From assembly GCA_039800205.1 (NCBI GenBank), contig JBDLRB010000049.1:1-64000 (forward strand): 64,000 nucleotides of DNA, in the 5' to 3' direction. Origin of the DNA: SYIM01 sp039800205 (GTDB lineage Bacteria > Pseudomonadota > Gammaproteobacteria > Burkholderiales > Burkholderiaceae_E). A program made the position numbers and the translations under genes. How positions within the stretch are numbered: the stretch's first letter is position 1; each line of letters opens with the position of its first letter. Positions 1-8,146 of the stretch are shown one piece after another. The notes below the pieces were generated by a model. It had not been told where the DNA came from. It made no database searches and worked only from the letters and a program-made list of their open reading frames with translations.

Positions 1-744
1 GGGTGGACCAGGACAACGTTGAACATGATCGATCGGTGTTCGGGTGACCACGAGGTTGGTGACCGACAGGGCGCCGGCATCCTTCAGTGCGTGGGCGAGG
101 GCCGCTAGGGTAGCACCCGTGGTCATGACGTCATCGACAACGATCACCGCGCGGCCCGACACGGCGTGGTGATGGGCCTCGAAGGCCTGGCGGGTGTTGC
201 GTGAGCGCTCGCCCGGGCGCAGCCGGGCCTGAGCCTGGGCGAACCGGACGCGTGACACGGCGCCCGCGGCGACGCGTGTTGACAGCGCGCGTCCGATGGG
301 CCGGGCAATTTCGAGGGCCTGATTGAACCCGCGCTCGCGAAGCCGTGCCGGCGAGAGCGGCACGGCAGTCAACACCGTGCCCTCGTCCAGCGCTGCCCGC
401 AGCGCCAGACCGTGCGGTGCAAGCAAGGCCCCCAGTGTGCTCGCGATGGATAATTCGCCGCGGTACTTGAGCGCATGGATGGCGCGATCAAGGGGCGGCC
501 GATAGTCCGCGAACACGATCGTCCGATCGAAGGGCGGTGGCTTGGCCCGGCACGCGCTGCACGTGGGGGATGCGCTGAGCACTGCGCATCGGACGCAACG
601 CGGTCGCGGATCGTGCAATCGGGCCAGGCAGGCAGCGCAGATCCGTGCGCCGGGAATCGGCCGCTCGATGCAGCGTGCAGTGCACAGGATGCAGGTGGGT
701 GGCAGGAACAGGTCCAGCGAAGACCGTAGCAGGGCGGATGTCAT
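1..744 (-). CDS. comF: ComF family phosphoribosyltransferase-like protein, 3' end cut by window edge
   Basis: About 248 residues are visible before the frame runs off the left edge, which is near the usual family length, so little is missing. The N-terminal half has paired cysteines in a zinc-ribbon-like layout (C18/C21, C36/C39, C50/C53, C62/C65). The C-terminal half is a type I phosphoribosyltransferase fold with FNQALEIA near residue 140 and the PRPP loop VVDDVMTTGAT at about 202-212. ComF proteins are needed for DNA uptake in several transformable bacteria, but their substrate is not established. The ATG at 744 lies 38 bp from the start of the divergent methyltransferase gene, an arrangement common in Burkholderiales. 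Confidence 0.9.
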   Translation of the reverse strand, partial: MTSALLRSSLDLFLPPTCILCTARCIERPIPGARICAACLARLHDPRPRCVRCAVLSASPTCSACRAKPPPFDRTIVFADYRPPLDRAIHALKYRGELSIASTLGALLAPHGLALRAALDEGTVLTAVPLSPARLRERGFNQALEIARPIGRALSTRVAAGAVSRVRFAQAQARLRPGERSRNTRQAFEAHHHAVSGRAVIVVDDVMTTGATLAALAHALKDAGALSVTNLVVTRTPIDHVQRCPGPP

Positions 745-782
745 CCTGCGATTCACGCATCCCGTGCCTATACTTCCCACCC

Positions 783-1697
783 ATGAATCAGGTGTTCGAA
801 CTAGACCCCGTGGCGGTCGACCAGCAATTCGAGCGGCGGGCGCGCCGGGGCATCGTCGATGGCTTTCTGGGTGAAGTCGTCGAACGCGAGATGCTTGCCC
901 GGCTCGAGCCGGTCCGACTGCAGCCCCGTTGCGTGCTCGATGCAGACTGCGCGCTGGGCCAGGGGCTCCTTGCGTTGTCGCAGCGCTTCCCGGACGCAGA
1001 CCTGATCGGGGTCGACCGGTCTGCCTCGGCCCTGGCCCGGGCACAGCATCGCCTCGCGCCGCCACCGGCGCACTGGCTGTCCCGGTGGTTCGGTCGACGG
1101 GACGGCGCTCGATCGCGGCCCCTTGCACGCGTCGTCCAGGCACGCGCCGACGGTCTGCCGGTGCCGGACGCCACGGTCGATCTGATCTGGTCCAGGCTCG
1201 CGCTCCACTGGCGCCAGCCGGTCGCGCCGCTCCTGGCTCAGTGGTACCGCGTGATTCGCCCCGGTGGGCTGGTCGCATTCAGCTGCCTGGGGGTCGACAC
1301 GCTGTCCGAGTTGCGTGCGCTGGGTGCGCCGCTCATGAATTTCCCCGACATGCATGATCTGGGAGACGCGATGGTGGCGGCTGGCTTTGCCGAACCGGTA
1401 CTGGATACGCAGCGACTGACCGTCACGTGGCGAGACCCGGGGACGCTGCTCGATGAACTGCGTGGTCTGGGAGGGAATGCCTTGCGATCGCGCCGTACCG
1501 GGCTCTCGACGCCGGCGATGCGTGAGCGTTGGGTTCAGACGATCGGGCAGGCGCTCGCGCGTGCTGATGGCCTGATCCCGATCAGCTTTGAGCTCATTTA
1601 CGGTCATGCGTGGTGTCCGCCTACCAAGCGTCTGCCGGCCGGCCTGTCACCCGTGCGGATCGTCGGTCGTGGCGGCGAGGCGTCACCGCGCAAATGA
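783..1697 (+). CDS. BioC-like SAM-dependent methyltransferase
   Basis: A 304-residue class I methyltransferase resembling malonyl-ACP O-methyltransferase (BioC), which would methylate an acyl-carrier substrate early in biotin synthesis. Support comes from the VLDADCALGQG segment at about 51-61 in the place of SAM motif I, LIGVDRS at about 74-80 (motif II), LIWSRLALHW and VIRPGGLVAFS further on, and the C-terminal FELIYGHAW typical of BioC-like proteins. Motif I is degenerate: the first glycine of the usual GxGxG is replaced. No other bio genes are nearby, so the biotin role is inference. The ATG at 783 was chosen because the homologous region begins just after it; an upstream extension would run into the comF promoter. 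A -10-like TATACT lies only 8 bases upstream. Confidence 0.8.
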   Translation: MNQVFELDPVAVDQQFERRARRGIVDGFLGEVVEREMLARLEPVRLQPRCVLDADCALGQGLLALSQRFPDADLIGVDRSASALARAQHRLAPPPAHWLSRWFGRRDGARSRPLARVVQARADGLPVPDATVDLIWSRLALHWRQPVAPLLAQWYRVIRPGGLVAFSCLGVDTLSELRALGAPLMNFPDMHDLGDAMVAAGFAEPVLDTQRLTVTWRDPGTLLDELRGLGGNALRSRRTGLSTPAMRERWVQTIGQALARADGLIPISFELIYGHAWCPPTKRLPAGLSPVRIVGRGGEASPRK

Positions 1698-1711
1698 AGC
1701 GCTGATCTGAT

Positions 1712-1741
1712 TTGCCCCTCTGCAGGGGGCACGCCTATAAT
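1712..1741 (+). promoter_or_regulatory. Sigma-70 promoter for the DUF2244-cox operon
   Basis: The -35 TTGCCC (1712-1717) and a perfect -10 TATAAT (1736-1741) are separated by 18 bases. Predicted transcription starts near 1748, about 55 bases before the DUF2244 start. A palindrome TGCCCC-N7-GGGGCA (1713-1731) occupies the -35 and spacer and could be an operator, or the end of a weak terminator for the preceding methyltransferase gene. Confidence 0.65.
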
Positions 1742-1802
1742 CCAATATTCCTCAAGGCGCATATCGGAACAGAAGACGCTAACCCACCGCTTGCAGGCGC
1801 GG

Positions 1803-2279
1803 ATGATGCAGTATCAGTGGCAATACGACTCAAGCGCAGAGCGCCACCAGTGGACGCTCAGGCGCAATTGCATCCTGACGCCCCGACAGCTTGCGATGTG
1901 GTTCGTGTCCCTGTCTGCCTTGTCCTTGGGCATTGCATTGTTTTTCGCGTCTCGCGGCGCCTGGCTCATCTTGCCGTTTGCCATCATTGAGGTGGCGGTT
2001 TTGGGCACGGCGTTTGTCTGTCATGCACGGCATGCGTCCGACTTTGAGCGGATCGTGTCCGAGCCGGGCCGATTGCGGGTCGAGGCCAATCTGGGTCAAG
2101 TGTCCCGGGTTGCGGAGTACGAGCCCTCGTGGGTGCGGGTCGAGTACAACGGCGGTTGGCGGGCGCCGATCCGGCTGGTGGCGGGACGGCAGAGCGTTGA
2201 GGTGGGACGGTTCGTTCCGGATCACCGCAAGCCGGTTCTGGCTCGGGAGATGCGGGCAGCCTTGTCCGCACGGGGCTGA
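1803..2279 (+). CDS. DUF2244 domain integral membrane protein
   Basis: A 158-residue protein of unknown function that often sits directly upstream of cytochrome oxidase genes in proteobacteria. Two adjacent hydrophobic helices fill about residues 32-75 (WFVSLSALSLGIALFF, then LILPFAIIEVAVLGTAF), followed by a soluble domain with the family-like stretches HASDFERI and VGRFV. ATG codons at 1803 and 1806 are both possible; a TTG at 1791 would add four residues. It is 50 bp upstream of coxB and downstream of a good promoter, so it is probably co-transcribed with the oxidase and may act in its assembly; that role is inferred from position only. Confidence 0.8.
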   Translation: MMQYQWQYDSSAERHQWTLRRNCILTPRQLAMWFVSLSALSLGIALFFASRGAWLILPFAIIEVAVLGTAFVCHARHASDFERIVSEPGRLRVEANLGQVSRVAEYEPSWVRVEYNGGWRAPIRLVAGRQSVEVGRFVPDHRKPVLAREMRAALSARG

Positions 2280-2329
2280 GCGGGTGGTTGTTGGGTAGTG
2301 GCGGTTTTCGAAAACGACGAAGGACTCAA

Positions 2330-3511
2330 ATGATCAACAAGAGCGCAACCAAGGCGCTGGCGGCGGCCCTTCTGGGAGGATGGACAAGTGCGGTGCTCGC
2401 TGTCCAGGATATGCCCGGCGGGCCCAAGGTCTACCAGCTGAACCTGTCCGAGCCGGCCAACGCGATCGCGCGGGGTCAGATCTGGCTGCACGATGTGCTG
2501 CTGTGGGTCTGCCTGGTGATTTTTGTCGGCGTGTTTGCCGTGATGTTCTACTCCATGTGGGCGCACCGGAAGTCGCGGGGTGCGAAGCCCGCCGATTTCC
2601 ACGAGAGCACCTCCGTCGAAATCGCCTGGACGGTCGTGCCTTTCCTGATTGTCGTGGGTCTGGGCATCGCGGCAACCGGCGAGGTCATCGCGCAGAAGGA
2701 CACCTCAAACCCGGACATGACGGTCAAGGTGACGGGCTACCAGTGGAAATGGGGCTACGACTACCTGAAGGGCGAGGGCGAGGGCATTGGCTTCTTGTCC
2801 AATCTGTCCACCCCGCGTGAACAGATCGAGGACCGAAAGTTCCCAGACGCCAAGGCCAAGCGTGAAGCGAATCCGACCTACCTGATGGAGGTCGACAACC
2901 CGCTGGTCGTCCCCGCCGACAAGAAGGTCCGTCTCGTCATCACCGCCAATGACGTGATCCATTCGTATTACGTGCCTCGGCTGGGGATCAAGCAGGACGC
3001 GATTCCGGGCTTCGTTCGGGACACCTGGTTCCGTGCCGACAAGCCGGGCGTCTATCGCGGCGCCTGTGCCGAGCTCTGTGGCAAGGACCACGCGTTCATG
3101 CCCATCGTCGTCGAGGTGAAGTCGGCCGAGGACTACAGCAAATGGGTGGGCGAGCAGAAGAAGCTGATGCTCGCACGCGCCGACGACCCCAACAAGGAAT
3201 GGACCCAGGCTGACCTGAGCGCGCGCGGCGAAAAAGTCTATGCCGCCAATTGCGTCGCCTGCCATCAGGCGACGGGCAAGGGCCTGCCGCCGGCCTTCCC
3301 GGCGCTCGACGGTTCGAAGGTCGTGCTGGGTGCGGTGTCTGATCACCTTGCGATCATGCTCAACGGCAAGCCGGGTACCGCCATGGCGTCCTTCAAGCAG
3401 CTGTCCGACGTCGAACTCGCTGCGGTGATCACCTACACGCGAAATGCCTGGGGTAACAAGGCCGAGAAGAACATCGTTCAGCCGACCGAGGTCAAGGCCG
3501 CCCGCAAGTAA
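2330..3511 (+). CDS. coxB: Cytochrome c oxidase subunit II with fused C-terminal cytochrome c (caa3 type)
   Basis: The 393-residue protein carries the CuA centre that accepts electrons from cytochrome c. A signal peptide (about 1-24) is followed by two membrane helices (about 52-76 and 96-116), then a periplasmic cupredoxin domain with H211 and the C246-x3-C250-x3-H254-x2-M257 CuA ligands. After a linker, a mono-heme cytochrome c domain has CVACH at 308-312, so the subunit has its own electron-donating heme, as in caa3 oxidases. ATG at 2330 is preceded by AGGA at good spacing and begins a proper signal peptide. It is the first structural gene of the oxidase operon. Confidence 0.96.
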   Translation: MINKSATKALAAALLGGWTSAVLAVQDMPGGPKVYQLNLSEPANAIARGQIWLHDVLLWVCLVIFVGVFAVMFYSMWAHRKSRGAKPADFHESTSVEIAWTVVPFLIVVGLGIAATGEVIAQKDTSNPDMTVKVTGYQWKWGYDYLKGEGEGIGFLSNLSTPREQIEDRKFPDAKAKREANPTYLMEVDNPLVVPADKKVRLVITANDVIHSYYVPRLGIKQDAIPGFVRDTWFRADKPGVYRGACAELCGKDHAFMPIVVEVKSAEDYSKWVGEQKKLMLARADDPNKEWTQADLSARGEKVYAANCVACHQATGKGLPPAFPALDGSKVVLGAVSDHLAIMLNGKPGTAMASFKQLSDVELAAVITYTRNAWGNKAEKNIVQPTEVKAARK

Positions 3512-3577
3512 TGCAGCGCCCACCCGGCACGAATCTCATCCGAACATCAAGATCGAGCGAAAACGCAGGAGCCTGAA

Positions 3578-5170
3578 ATGAGTGCAGTGATCGGTCACCA
3601 TGATGACCACGCCCATGACCATGCGCACGACCATCCCACCGGCTGGCGCCGCTGGGTCTACGCGACCAATCACAAGGACATCGGTACGCTGTACCTCTGG
3701 TTCTCGTTTGCAATGCTGATCGTTGGTGGACTCAATGCGCTGCTGCTGCGTACCGAGCTCTTCCAGCCCGGGCTGCAGTTCGTCAACCCCGAGTTCTTCA
3801 ATCAGCTGACGACCATGCATGGCTTGATCATGGTCTTCGGCGCCATCATGCCGGCGTTCGTTGGGTTCGCGAACTGGCAGATTCCGCTGATGATCGGCGC
3901 GTCTGACATGGCGTTTGCCCGGATGAACAACTTCAGCTTCTGGCTGCTGCCACCTGCAGCGATGCTGCTGGTTGCGTCCTACTTCGTTCCGGGCGGTGCG
4001 ACGGCGGCCGGCTGGACAATTTACGCGCCGCTGTCGGTCCAGATGGGTCCCGGAATGGATCTGGCGATTTTCGCGCTGCACATCATGGGTGCCAGCTCGA
4101 TCATGGGCTCGATCAACATCATCACCACGATTCTCAACATGCGCGCGCCGGGCATGACCCTGATGAAGATGCCGCTCTTCGTCTGGACGTGGCTGATCAC
4201 CGCGTATCTGCTGATCGCCGTGATGCCCGTTCTCGCGGGCGCGATCACCATGCTGCTGACGGACCGTCACTTTGGCACCTCGTTCTTCAACGCAGCGGGC
4301 GGCGGTGACCCGGTGATGTTCCAGCACATCTTCTGGTTCTTCGGTCACCCAGAGGTCTACATCATGATCCTGCCGGCCTTCGGCATCGTGTCGGAAATCA
4401 TCCCGACCTTTGCACGCAAGCGCCTGTTCGGTTACAGCTCGATGGTGTATGCGACGGCATCTATTGCGATCCTGTCCTTCATCGTCTGGGCGCACCACAT
4501 GTTCACCACGGGCATGCCGGTGACGGGTCAGCTGTTCTTCATGTACGCAACCATGCTGATCGCGGTGCCCACGGGCGTCAAGATCTTCAACTGGGTGGCG
4601 ACGATGTGGCGCGGTTCGATGACCTTCGAGACGCCCATGCTGTTCGCTGTGGGGTTCATCTTCGTGTTCACGATGGGGGGCCTCACCGGCATCATCCTGT
4701 CTGTGGCGCCGCTCGACATCGCGCTGCACGACACTTACTACGTGGTCGCGCACTTCCACTATGTTCTCGTGGCCGGCTCACTCTACGCACTTTTCGCCGG
4801 CGTCTACTACTGGATTCCCAAGTGGACGGGGTATATGTATGACGAGCGTCTGGGCAAATGGCATTTCTGGATGTCCCTGATCTCGTTCAACGTGACCTTT
4901 TTCCCGATGCACTTCCTGGGGCTGGCGGGCATGCCGCGTCGCTATGCCGACTATCCGATGCAGTTCGCCGACTTCAATGCGATCGTGACGCTCGGTTCGT
5001 ACTGGTTCGGCCTGTCCCAGTTGATCTTCCTCTGGGTGGTGATCAAGTGCATCCGCGGCCAGGGCCAGAAAGCATCCGACAACCCCTGGGAAGCGCGTGA
5101 CGGTCTCGAGTGGACGGTGCCTTCGCCGGCACCCTTCCACACCTTCGAAACCCCGCCCGTCGTCAAGTGA
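3578..5170 (+). CDS. coxA: Cytochrome c oxidase subunit I
   Basis: The 530-residue catalytic subunit holds heme a and the heme a3-CuB centre that reduces oxygen and pumps protons. Visible ligands are H81 (heme a, in MHGLIMVFG), H257 and Y261 of HPEVY (CuB and its cross-linked tyrosine), H306/H307 (CuB, in WAHHMF), and H392/H394 (hemes a3 and a, in VAHFHY). About twelve hydrophobic helices are spread along the chain. The cytoplasmic N-terminus is histidine- and aspartate-rich (residues 7-19), common in Burkholderiales homologues. It follows coxB by 66 bp and precedes a tiny assembly-protein gene. Confidence 0.97.
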   Translation: MSAVIGHHDDHAHDHAHDHPTGWRRWVYATNHKDIGTLYLWFSFAMLIVGGLNALLLRTELFQPGLQFVNPEFFNQLTTMHGLIMVFGAIMPAFVGFANWQIPLMIGASDMAFARMNNFSFWLLPPAAMLLVASYFVPGGATAAGWTIYAPLSVQMGPGMDLAIFALHIMGASSIMGSINIITTILNMRAPGMTLMKMPLFVWTWLITAYLLIAVMPVLAGAITMLLTDRHFGTSFFNAAGGGDPVMFQHIFWFFGHPEVYIMILPAFGIVSEIIPTFARKRLFGYSSMVYATASIAILSFIVWAHHMFTTGMPVTGQLFFMYATMLIAVPTGVKIFNWVATMWRGSMTFETPMLFAVGFIFVFTMGGLTGIILSVAPLDIALHDTYYVVAHFHYVLVAGSLYALFAGVYYWIPKWTGYMYDERLGKWHFWMSLISFNVTFFPMHFLGLAGMPRRYADYPMQFADFNAIVTLGSYWFGLSQLIFLWVVIKCIRGQGQKASDNPWEARDGLEWTVPSPAPFHTFETPPVVK

Positions 5171-5187
5171 ACGCAACAGGGACAACA

Positions 5188-5289
5188 ATGAGCCCGCGCG
5201 GTCGAAATCTTCGCACCGCGCTGGTGCTTCTGTCGATCGCGCTGGTCTTTTTCGCCGGCGTGATCGCCAAGTACTGGATCTTCGGTTGA
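5188..5289 (+). CDS. Small cytochrome oxidase assembly-type membrane peptide (33 aa)
   Basis: An ATG at 5188 opens a 33-codon frame ending in TGA at 5289. The product starts MSPRGRNLRTALVL and is a basic N-terminus followed by one hydrophobic helix (about residues 9-30) ending in KYWIFG. It lies 17 bp after coxA and 16 bp before ctaG, where Burkholderiales genomes commonly carry a 'cytochrome oxidase small assembly protein' of this size. An AGGGA (5179-5183) stands 4 bases before the start. Its function is unproven; position suggests a role with CtaG or CoxA metallation. Confidence 0.75.
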   Translation: MSPRGRNLRTALVLLSIALVFFAGVIAKYWIFG

Positions 5290-5305
5290 TCCACAACAAC
5301 GCATC

Positions 5306-5881
5306 ATGAAGTCTGCCCAGCCTTCTCGTTTTGCCGTCGGCGCAGTCAACGTGCGCATGTTGGGCAAGCTGCTCGTCATGACCGGCTTGATGTTCGGTTT
5401 CGGTTACGCACTGGTGCCTATTTACCAGAAGATCTGTGAGGTGACGGGCATCAACGACCTCACGCGTCGTGACAAGGGCGCCGCTGAGTTCGCCCGCAAT
5501 ACCCAGGTCGACCGCAGTCGGACGATCACGGTCGAGTTTGATGCCAACGCCCGCGGGGCCTGGCTGTTCAAGCCCGAAGTCAATGCCTTGCGAGTGCATC
5601 CCGGCGAACTGATCACGGTCGTCTACGACCTCGAGAACACCCGACCCATTGCCACGGCCGGCCAGGCCATCCCAAGCTACGCGCCGCAGCAGTCGGCTCC
5701 CTACTTCCGCAAGCTCGAGTGTTTCTGTTTCAAGCAGCAGGCCCTGGAAGGCAATGAGACCCGGCAGTTTCCGGTGGTTTTCGTGGTCGATCCAAAGCTA
5801 CCTGCCGACGTCAATACCATCACGCTGTCTTACACCTTCTTCGAGGTGGGCGGCGTTGCAGGGAAGATCAGCGGTGGTTGA
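5306..5881 (+). CDS. ctaG: Cytochrome c oxidase assembly protein CtaG (Cox11 family)
   Basis: The 191-residue protein has one N-terminal membrane helix (about 18-38) and a periplasmic immunoglobulin-like copper-binding domain. The Cox11 signature CFCF is at 139-142, with C139 and C141 as Cu(I) ligands and another membrane-proximal cysteine at 44. Cox11 proteins deliver copper to the CuB site of subunit I. The gene overlaps the start of the downstream DUF2970 gene by 8 bp, so translation of the two is probably coupled. Confidence 0.95.
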   Translation: MKSAQPSRFAVGAVNVRMLGKLLVMTGLMFGFGYALVPIYQKICEVTGINDLTRRDKGAAEFARNTQVDRSRTITVEFDANARGAWLFKPEVNALRVHPGELITVVYDLENTRPIATAGQAIPSYAPQQSAPYFRKLECFCFKQQALEGNETRQFPVVFVVDPKLPADVNTITLSYTFFEVGGVAGKISGG

Positions 5882-6110
5882 ATCGTCCCACGACAAGGCG
5901 ATCGGCCCGCATGGGGAGAGCGCCCCACGGGCCGGTGCCTGGGCAACGGTCCGAGCGGTGCTGTGGTCATTTTTTGGCGTTCGGGGACGTTCGGGGCACG
6001 AGCAGGACATGGCCCGGCTGAACCCGATTTATGTGATTTTGACCGGAGTGGGTCTCGCGGCACTGTTCGTGCTGAGTCTCATCATGCTGGTCAAGTGGGT
6101 GGTTGCCTGA
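5874..6110 (+). CDS. DUF2970 small membrane protein
   Basis: A 78-residue product with the family core LWSFFGVRGRSGHEQDMARLNP split over two parts (about residues 29-52), followed by one C-terminal membrane helix. DUF2970 genes are regularly found between ctaG and coxC in Betaproteobacteria; their role is unknown. The chosen start is GTG at 5874, which overlaps the end of ctaG and is preceded by GGGAAG; the first internal ATG would remove most of the conserved core. Confidence 0.75.
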   Translation: MVESSHDKAIGPHGESAPRAGAWATVRAVLWSFFGVRGRSGHEQDMARLNPIYVILTGVGLAALFVLSLIMLVKWVVA

Positions 6111-6165
6111 GGCGTGTGCCCGGGCTCATGAATTGAACGATACAGGACTCAACAGGGGGATCGAC

Positions 6166-7032
6166 ATGGCAGCCGGAGCACATTCTCACGCGCCGTATTA
6201 CTTTGTTCCGGGGCCGTCGCACTGGCCCATCGTGGGCTCAATTGCGCTCGCCTTTTTCGGCTTCGGCATGGCGGGTTGGGTCAACGGCGCAAGCTATGGG
6301 CCCACCCTGTTCGCGATTTTCCTCGCGATTCTGCTTTACATGATGGTGGGCTGGTTTGGCACCGTGGCGCGTGAGTCTGAGACGGGTCTCTACAGCCAGC
6401 GTGTTGATTCAGCGTTTCGCTGGTCGATGGGATGGTTCATTTTCTCCGAGGTGATGTTCTTTGCGGCGTTCTTTGGCGCACTGTTCTACGCCCGAACGAT
6501 CACCATGCCCTGGCTGGGCGATCTCGATCACAAGTCCGTACTCTGGCCCGGCTTCCAGGCCGTGTGGCCCAATGTGGGTCCGGCCGGCACGATCGATCCC
6601 TTCCAGACCATCGGTCCCTGGCCCATTCCGACGATCAACACGGCCTTGCTGCTGCTGTCGGGCGTGACCCTCACGATCGCCCACCATGCGCTGAAAGAGA
6701 ACCACCGAGGCAAGGTCATTTTCTGGCTGTTCGCAACGATCGCGCTGGGTGCTGTTTTCCTGGGTTTCCAGGCCTACGAGTACAAGCATGCCTATGTTGA
6801 CCTGAACCTCAAGCTCACCTCCGGCGTATTCGGATCCACCTTCTTCATGCTGACGGGTTTCCACGGTTTTCACGTGACGGTCGGCGCGATCATGCTTGCG
6901 GTCATTCTGTTTCGCGTGATCAAAGGCCATTTCACGCCACAGCAGCACTTTGGCTTTGAGGCCGCGGCTTGGTACTGGCACTTCGTCGACGTGGTCTGGC
7001 TCGGCCTGTACGTCGTCGTTTACTGGCTCTGA
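6166..7032 (+). CDS. coxC: Cytochrome c oxidase subunit III
   Basis: A 288-residue, seven-helix subunit that stabilises the catalytic core and supports proton uptake. Family features include the N-terminal YYFVPGPSHWPIVGS, the SEVMFFAAFFGALFYAR helix, the TSGVFGSTFFMLTGFHGFHV segment (in two parts) and the C-terminal WYWHFVDVVWLGLYVVVYW region. ATG at 6166 is preceded by AGGGGGA at 5-base spacing. It closes the first oxidase transcription block and is followed immediately by strong hairpins. Confidence 0.96.
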   Translation: MAAGAHSHAPYYFVPGPSHWPIVGSIALAFFGFGMAGWVNGASYGPTLFAIFLAILLYMMVGWFGTVARESETGLYSQRVDSAFRWSMGWFIFSEVMFFAAFFGALFYARTITMPWLGDLDHKSVLWPGFQAVWPNVGPAGTIDPFQTIGPWPIPTINTALLLLSGVTLTIAHHALKENHRGKVIFWLFATIALGAVFLGFQAYEYKHAYVDLNLKLTSGVFGSTFFMLTGFHGFHVTVGAIMLAVILFRVIKGHFTPQQHFGFEAAAWYWHFVDVVWLGLYVVVYWL

Positions 7033-7038
7033 CGAGTA

Positions 7039-7095
7039 ATGAGGGCGCGTCCACGCGCCCTCATCCAACGGGGTCCGGCCTTGTCCCGGCCCCGT
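7039..7095. terminator. Tandem bidirectional terminator hairpins between coxC and twin-TM gene
   Basis: The first hairpin is a perfect 11-bp stem, ATGAGGGCGCG (7039-7049) and its complement (7054-7064), with a TCCA tetraloop. The second has ACGGGG/CCCCGT and CCGG/CCGG pairs with one bulged T (7068-7095). They lie between convergent genes and probably end both transcripts, although neither is followed by a long U run. Confidence 0.7.
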
Positions 7096-7096
7096 G

Positions 7097-7309
7097 CTAA
7101 CGCTGACCGACCGGAATCCCGGTGCTCTGAATCCAGCCCATCTGATGGGCGATGAGGATCAGCACGAACAGCGCGATCGAAAAACCGACCCGAAGAGCCA
7201 GCGCCCGCACCGTATTGTGCGTCCGGCCCCGGTCACGGATCAGAAACACCAGAGCCGAAGCCAGGCTCCCGATGATCAGCACGAAGGCCACCACGATCAC
7301 GATCTTCAA
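7097..7309 (-). CDS. Twin transmembrane protein (DUF2909 family)
   Basis: A 70-residue protein with two hydrophobic helices joined by a basic turn: LKIVIVVAFVLIIGSL, then RDRGRTHNTVRALALR, then VGFSIALFVLILIAHQ. This matches the small 'twin transmembrane' proteins found opposite coxC in many Burkholderiales. The TTG at 7309 was chosen because AGGAG stands 7 bases upstream and family members begin at this point; an in-frame ATG at 7333 would add eight residues. Function is unknown, but the location inside the oxidase cluster suggests an oxidase-related role. Confidence 0.75.
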   Translation of the reverse strand: MKIVIVVAFVLIIGSLASALVFLIRDRGRTHNTVRALALRVGFSIALFVLILIAHQMGWIQSTGIPVGQR

Positions 7310-7387
7310 TGTTGCGCTCCTGATGAAGAGCATGATTGTAGGCGCCCGAACGATGACCCGTCCGGCTGAGCCGGGTCGCGCACGGTC

Positions 7388-8146
7388 ATGAGTCGATCGG
7401 GCGAGCCCGCTGCGCGCACCCGTCCCGCAGGCGTTCTGCGCGTGATACCCACCCTGGCCGCGCTGGCCTTGATCATCCTGACCGTTTCGCTGGGAAACTG
7501 GCAGATGCGCCGGGCGGCAGAAAAAGAGCAGGCTCAGCAGCGCCTCGATCAGGCGGCGGCCGCCCCACCCATCGTACTGGGGTCGGAGCGGAGGCTGGGT
7601 CCCGACGACCTCAATCGCCGGGTCAGTCTGGTGGGTGAGTGGTTGAGTGCGCACACCGTCTTTGTCGATAACCGTACTTGGCGTGGGCACGCCGGATTTC
7701 ATGTCGTGACCCCCGTTAAAATAGAAGGGTCGGGTCAGGTTGTGCTGGTCCTGAGGGGTTGGGTGCGAGGCGATCCGGCGCAGCGCAATCGATTGCCCGA
7801 TCTCGGTGCGGCTGCCGAACGGGTTCGGATCGAGGCCCGGGTCGAGGCCGACTTTCCTCAGACCCTTGAGTTATCCAGAGGCGCGGTACTGGGCCCGGAG
7901 GATCGCCTGTGGCAGAACATCAGCCGAGCCCGTTTCGAAGCGTGGTCCGGTGTGACGGTCGCGCCCGCGATCCTGCGACAGACGGCCGCGATGCCCGATG
8001 ATCAGCTGATCCGCGAGTGGGTGCTGCCGGGTTCGGGGGTGGACAAGCATCACGCGTATGCGGCGCAGTGGTACGGACTCGCGCTGCTGGTTGCAGGTCT
8101 CTGGATCGGTTTGACCGTGCGAAGGAAGTCTGGAAAGGCATCATGA
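7388..8146 (+). CDS. SURF1 family cytochrome oxidase assembly protein
   Basis: The 252-residue protein has the SURF1 architecture: an N-terminal membrane helix (about 19-38, ending in GNWQMRRAAEK), a periplasmic domain with RRVSLVGEW and VFVDNRTWRGHAGFHV, and a C-terminal helix (about 224-244) after HHAYAAQWYGLAL. SURF1 aids insertion of heme a into subunit I. Its stop overlaps the start of the next gene by 4 bp (ATGA), showing operonic arrangement with the Sco-like gene and ctaA. Confidence 0.92.
   Translation: MSRSGEPAARTRPAGVLRVIPTLAALALIILTVSLGNWQMRRAAEKEQAQQRLDQAAAAPPIVLGSERRLGPDDLNRRVSLVGEWLSAHTVFVDNRTWRGHAGFHVVTPVKIEGSGQVVLVLRGWVRGDPAQRNRLPDLGAAAERVRIEARVEADFPQTLELSRGAVLGPEDRLWQNISRARFEAWSGVTVAPAILRQTAAMPDDQLIREWVLPGSGVDKHHAYAAQWYGLALLVAGLWIGLTVRRKSGKAS

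Noticed and set aside
3536..4759. A 407-codon frame antisense to coxA
   Set aside because: Low-complexity His/Arg/Asp-rich shadow of a membrane protein gene; no start signal or homology.
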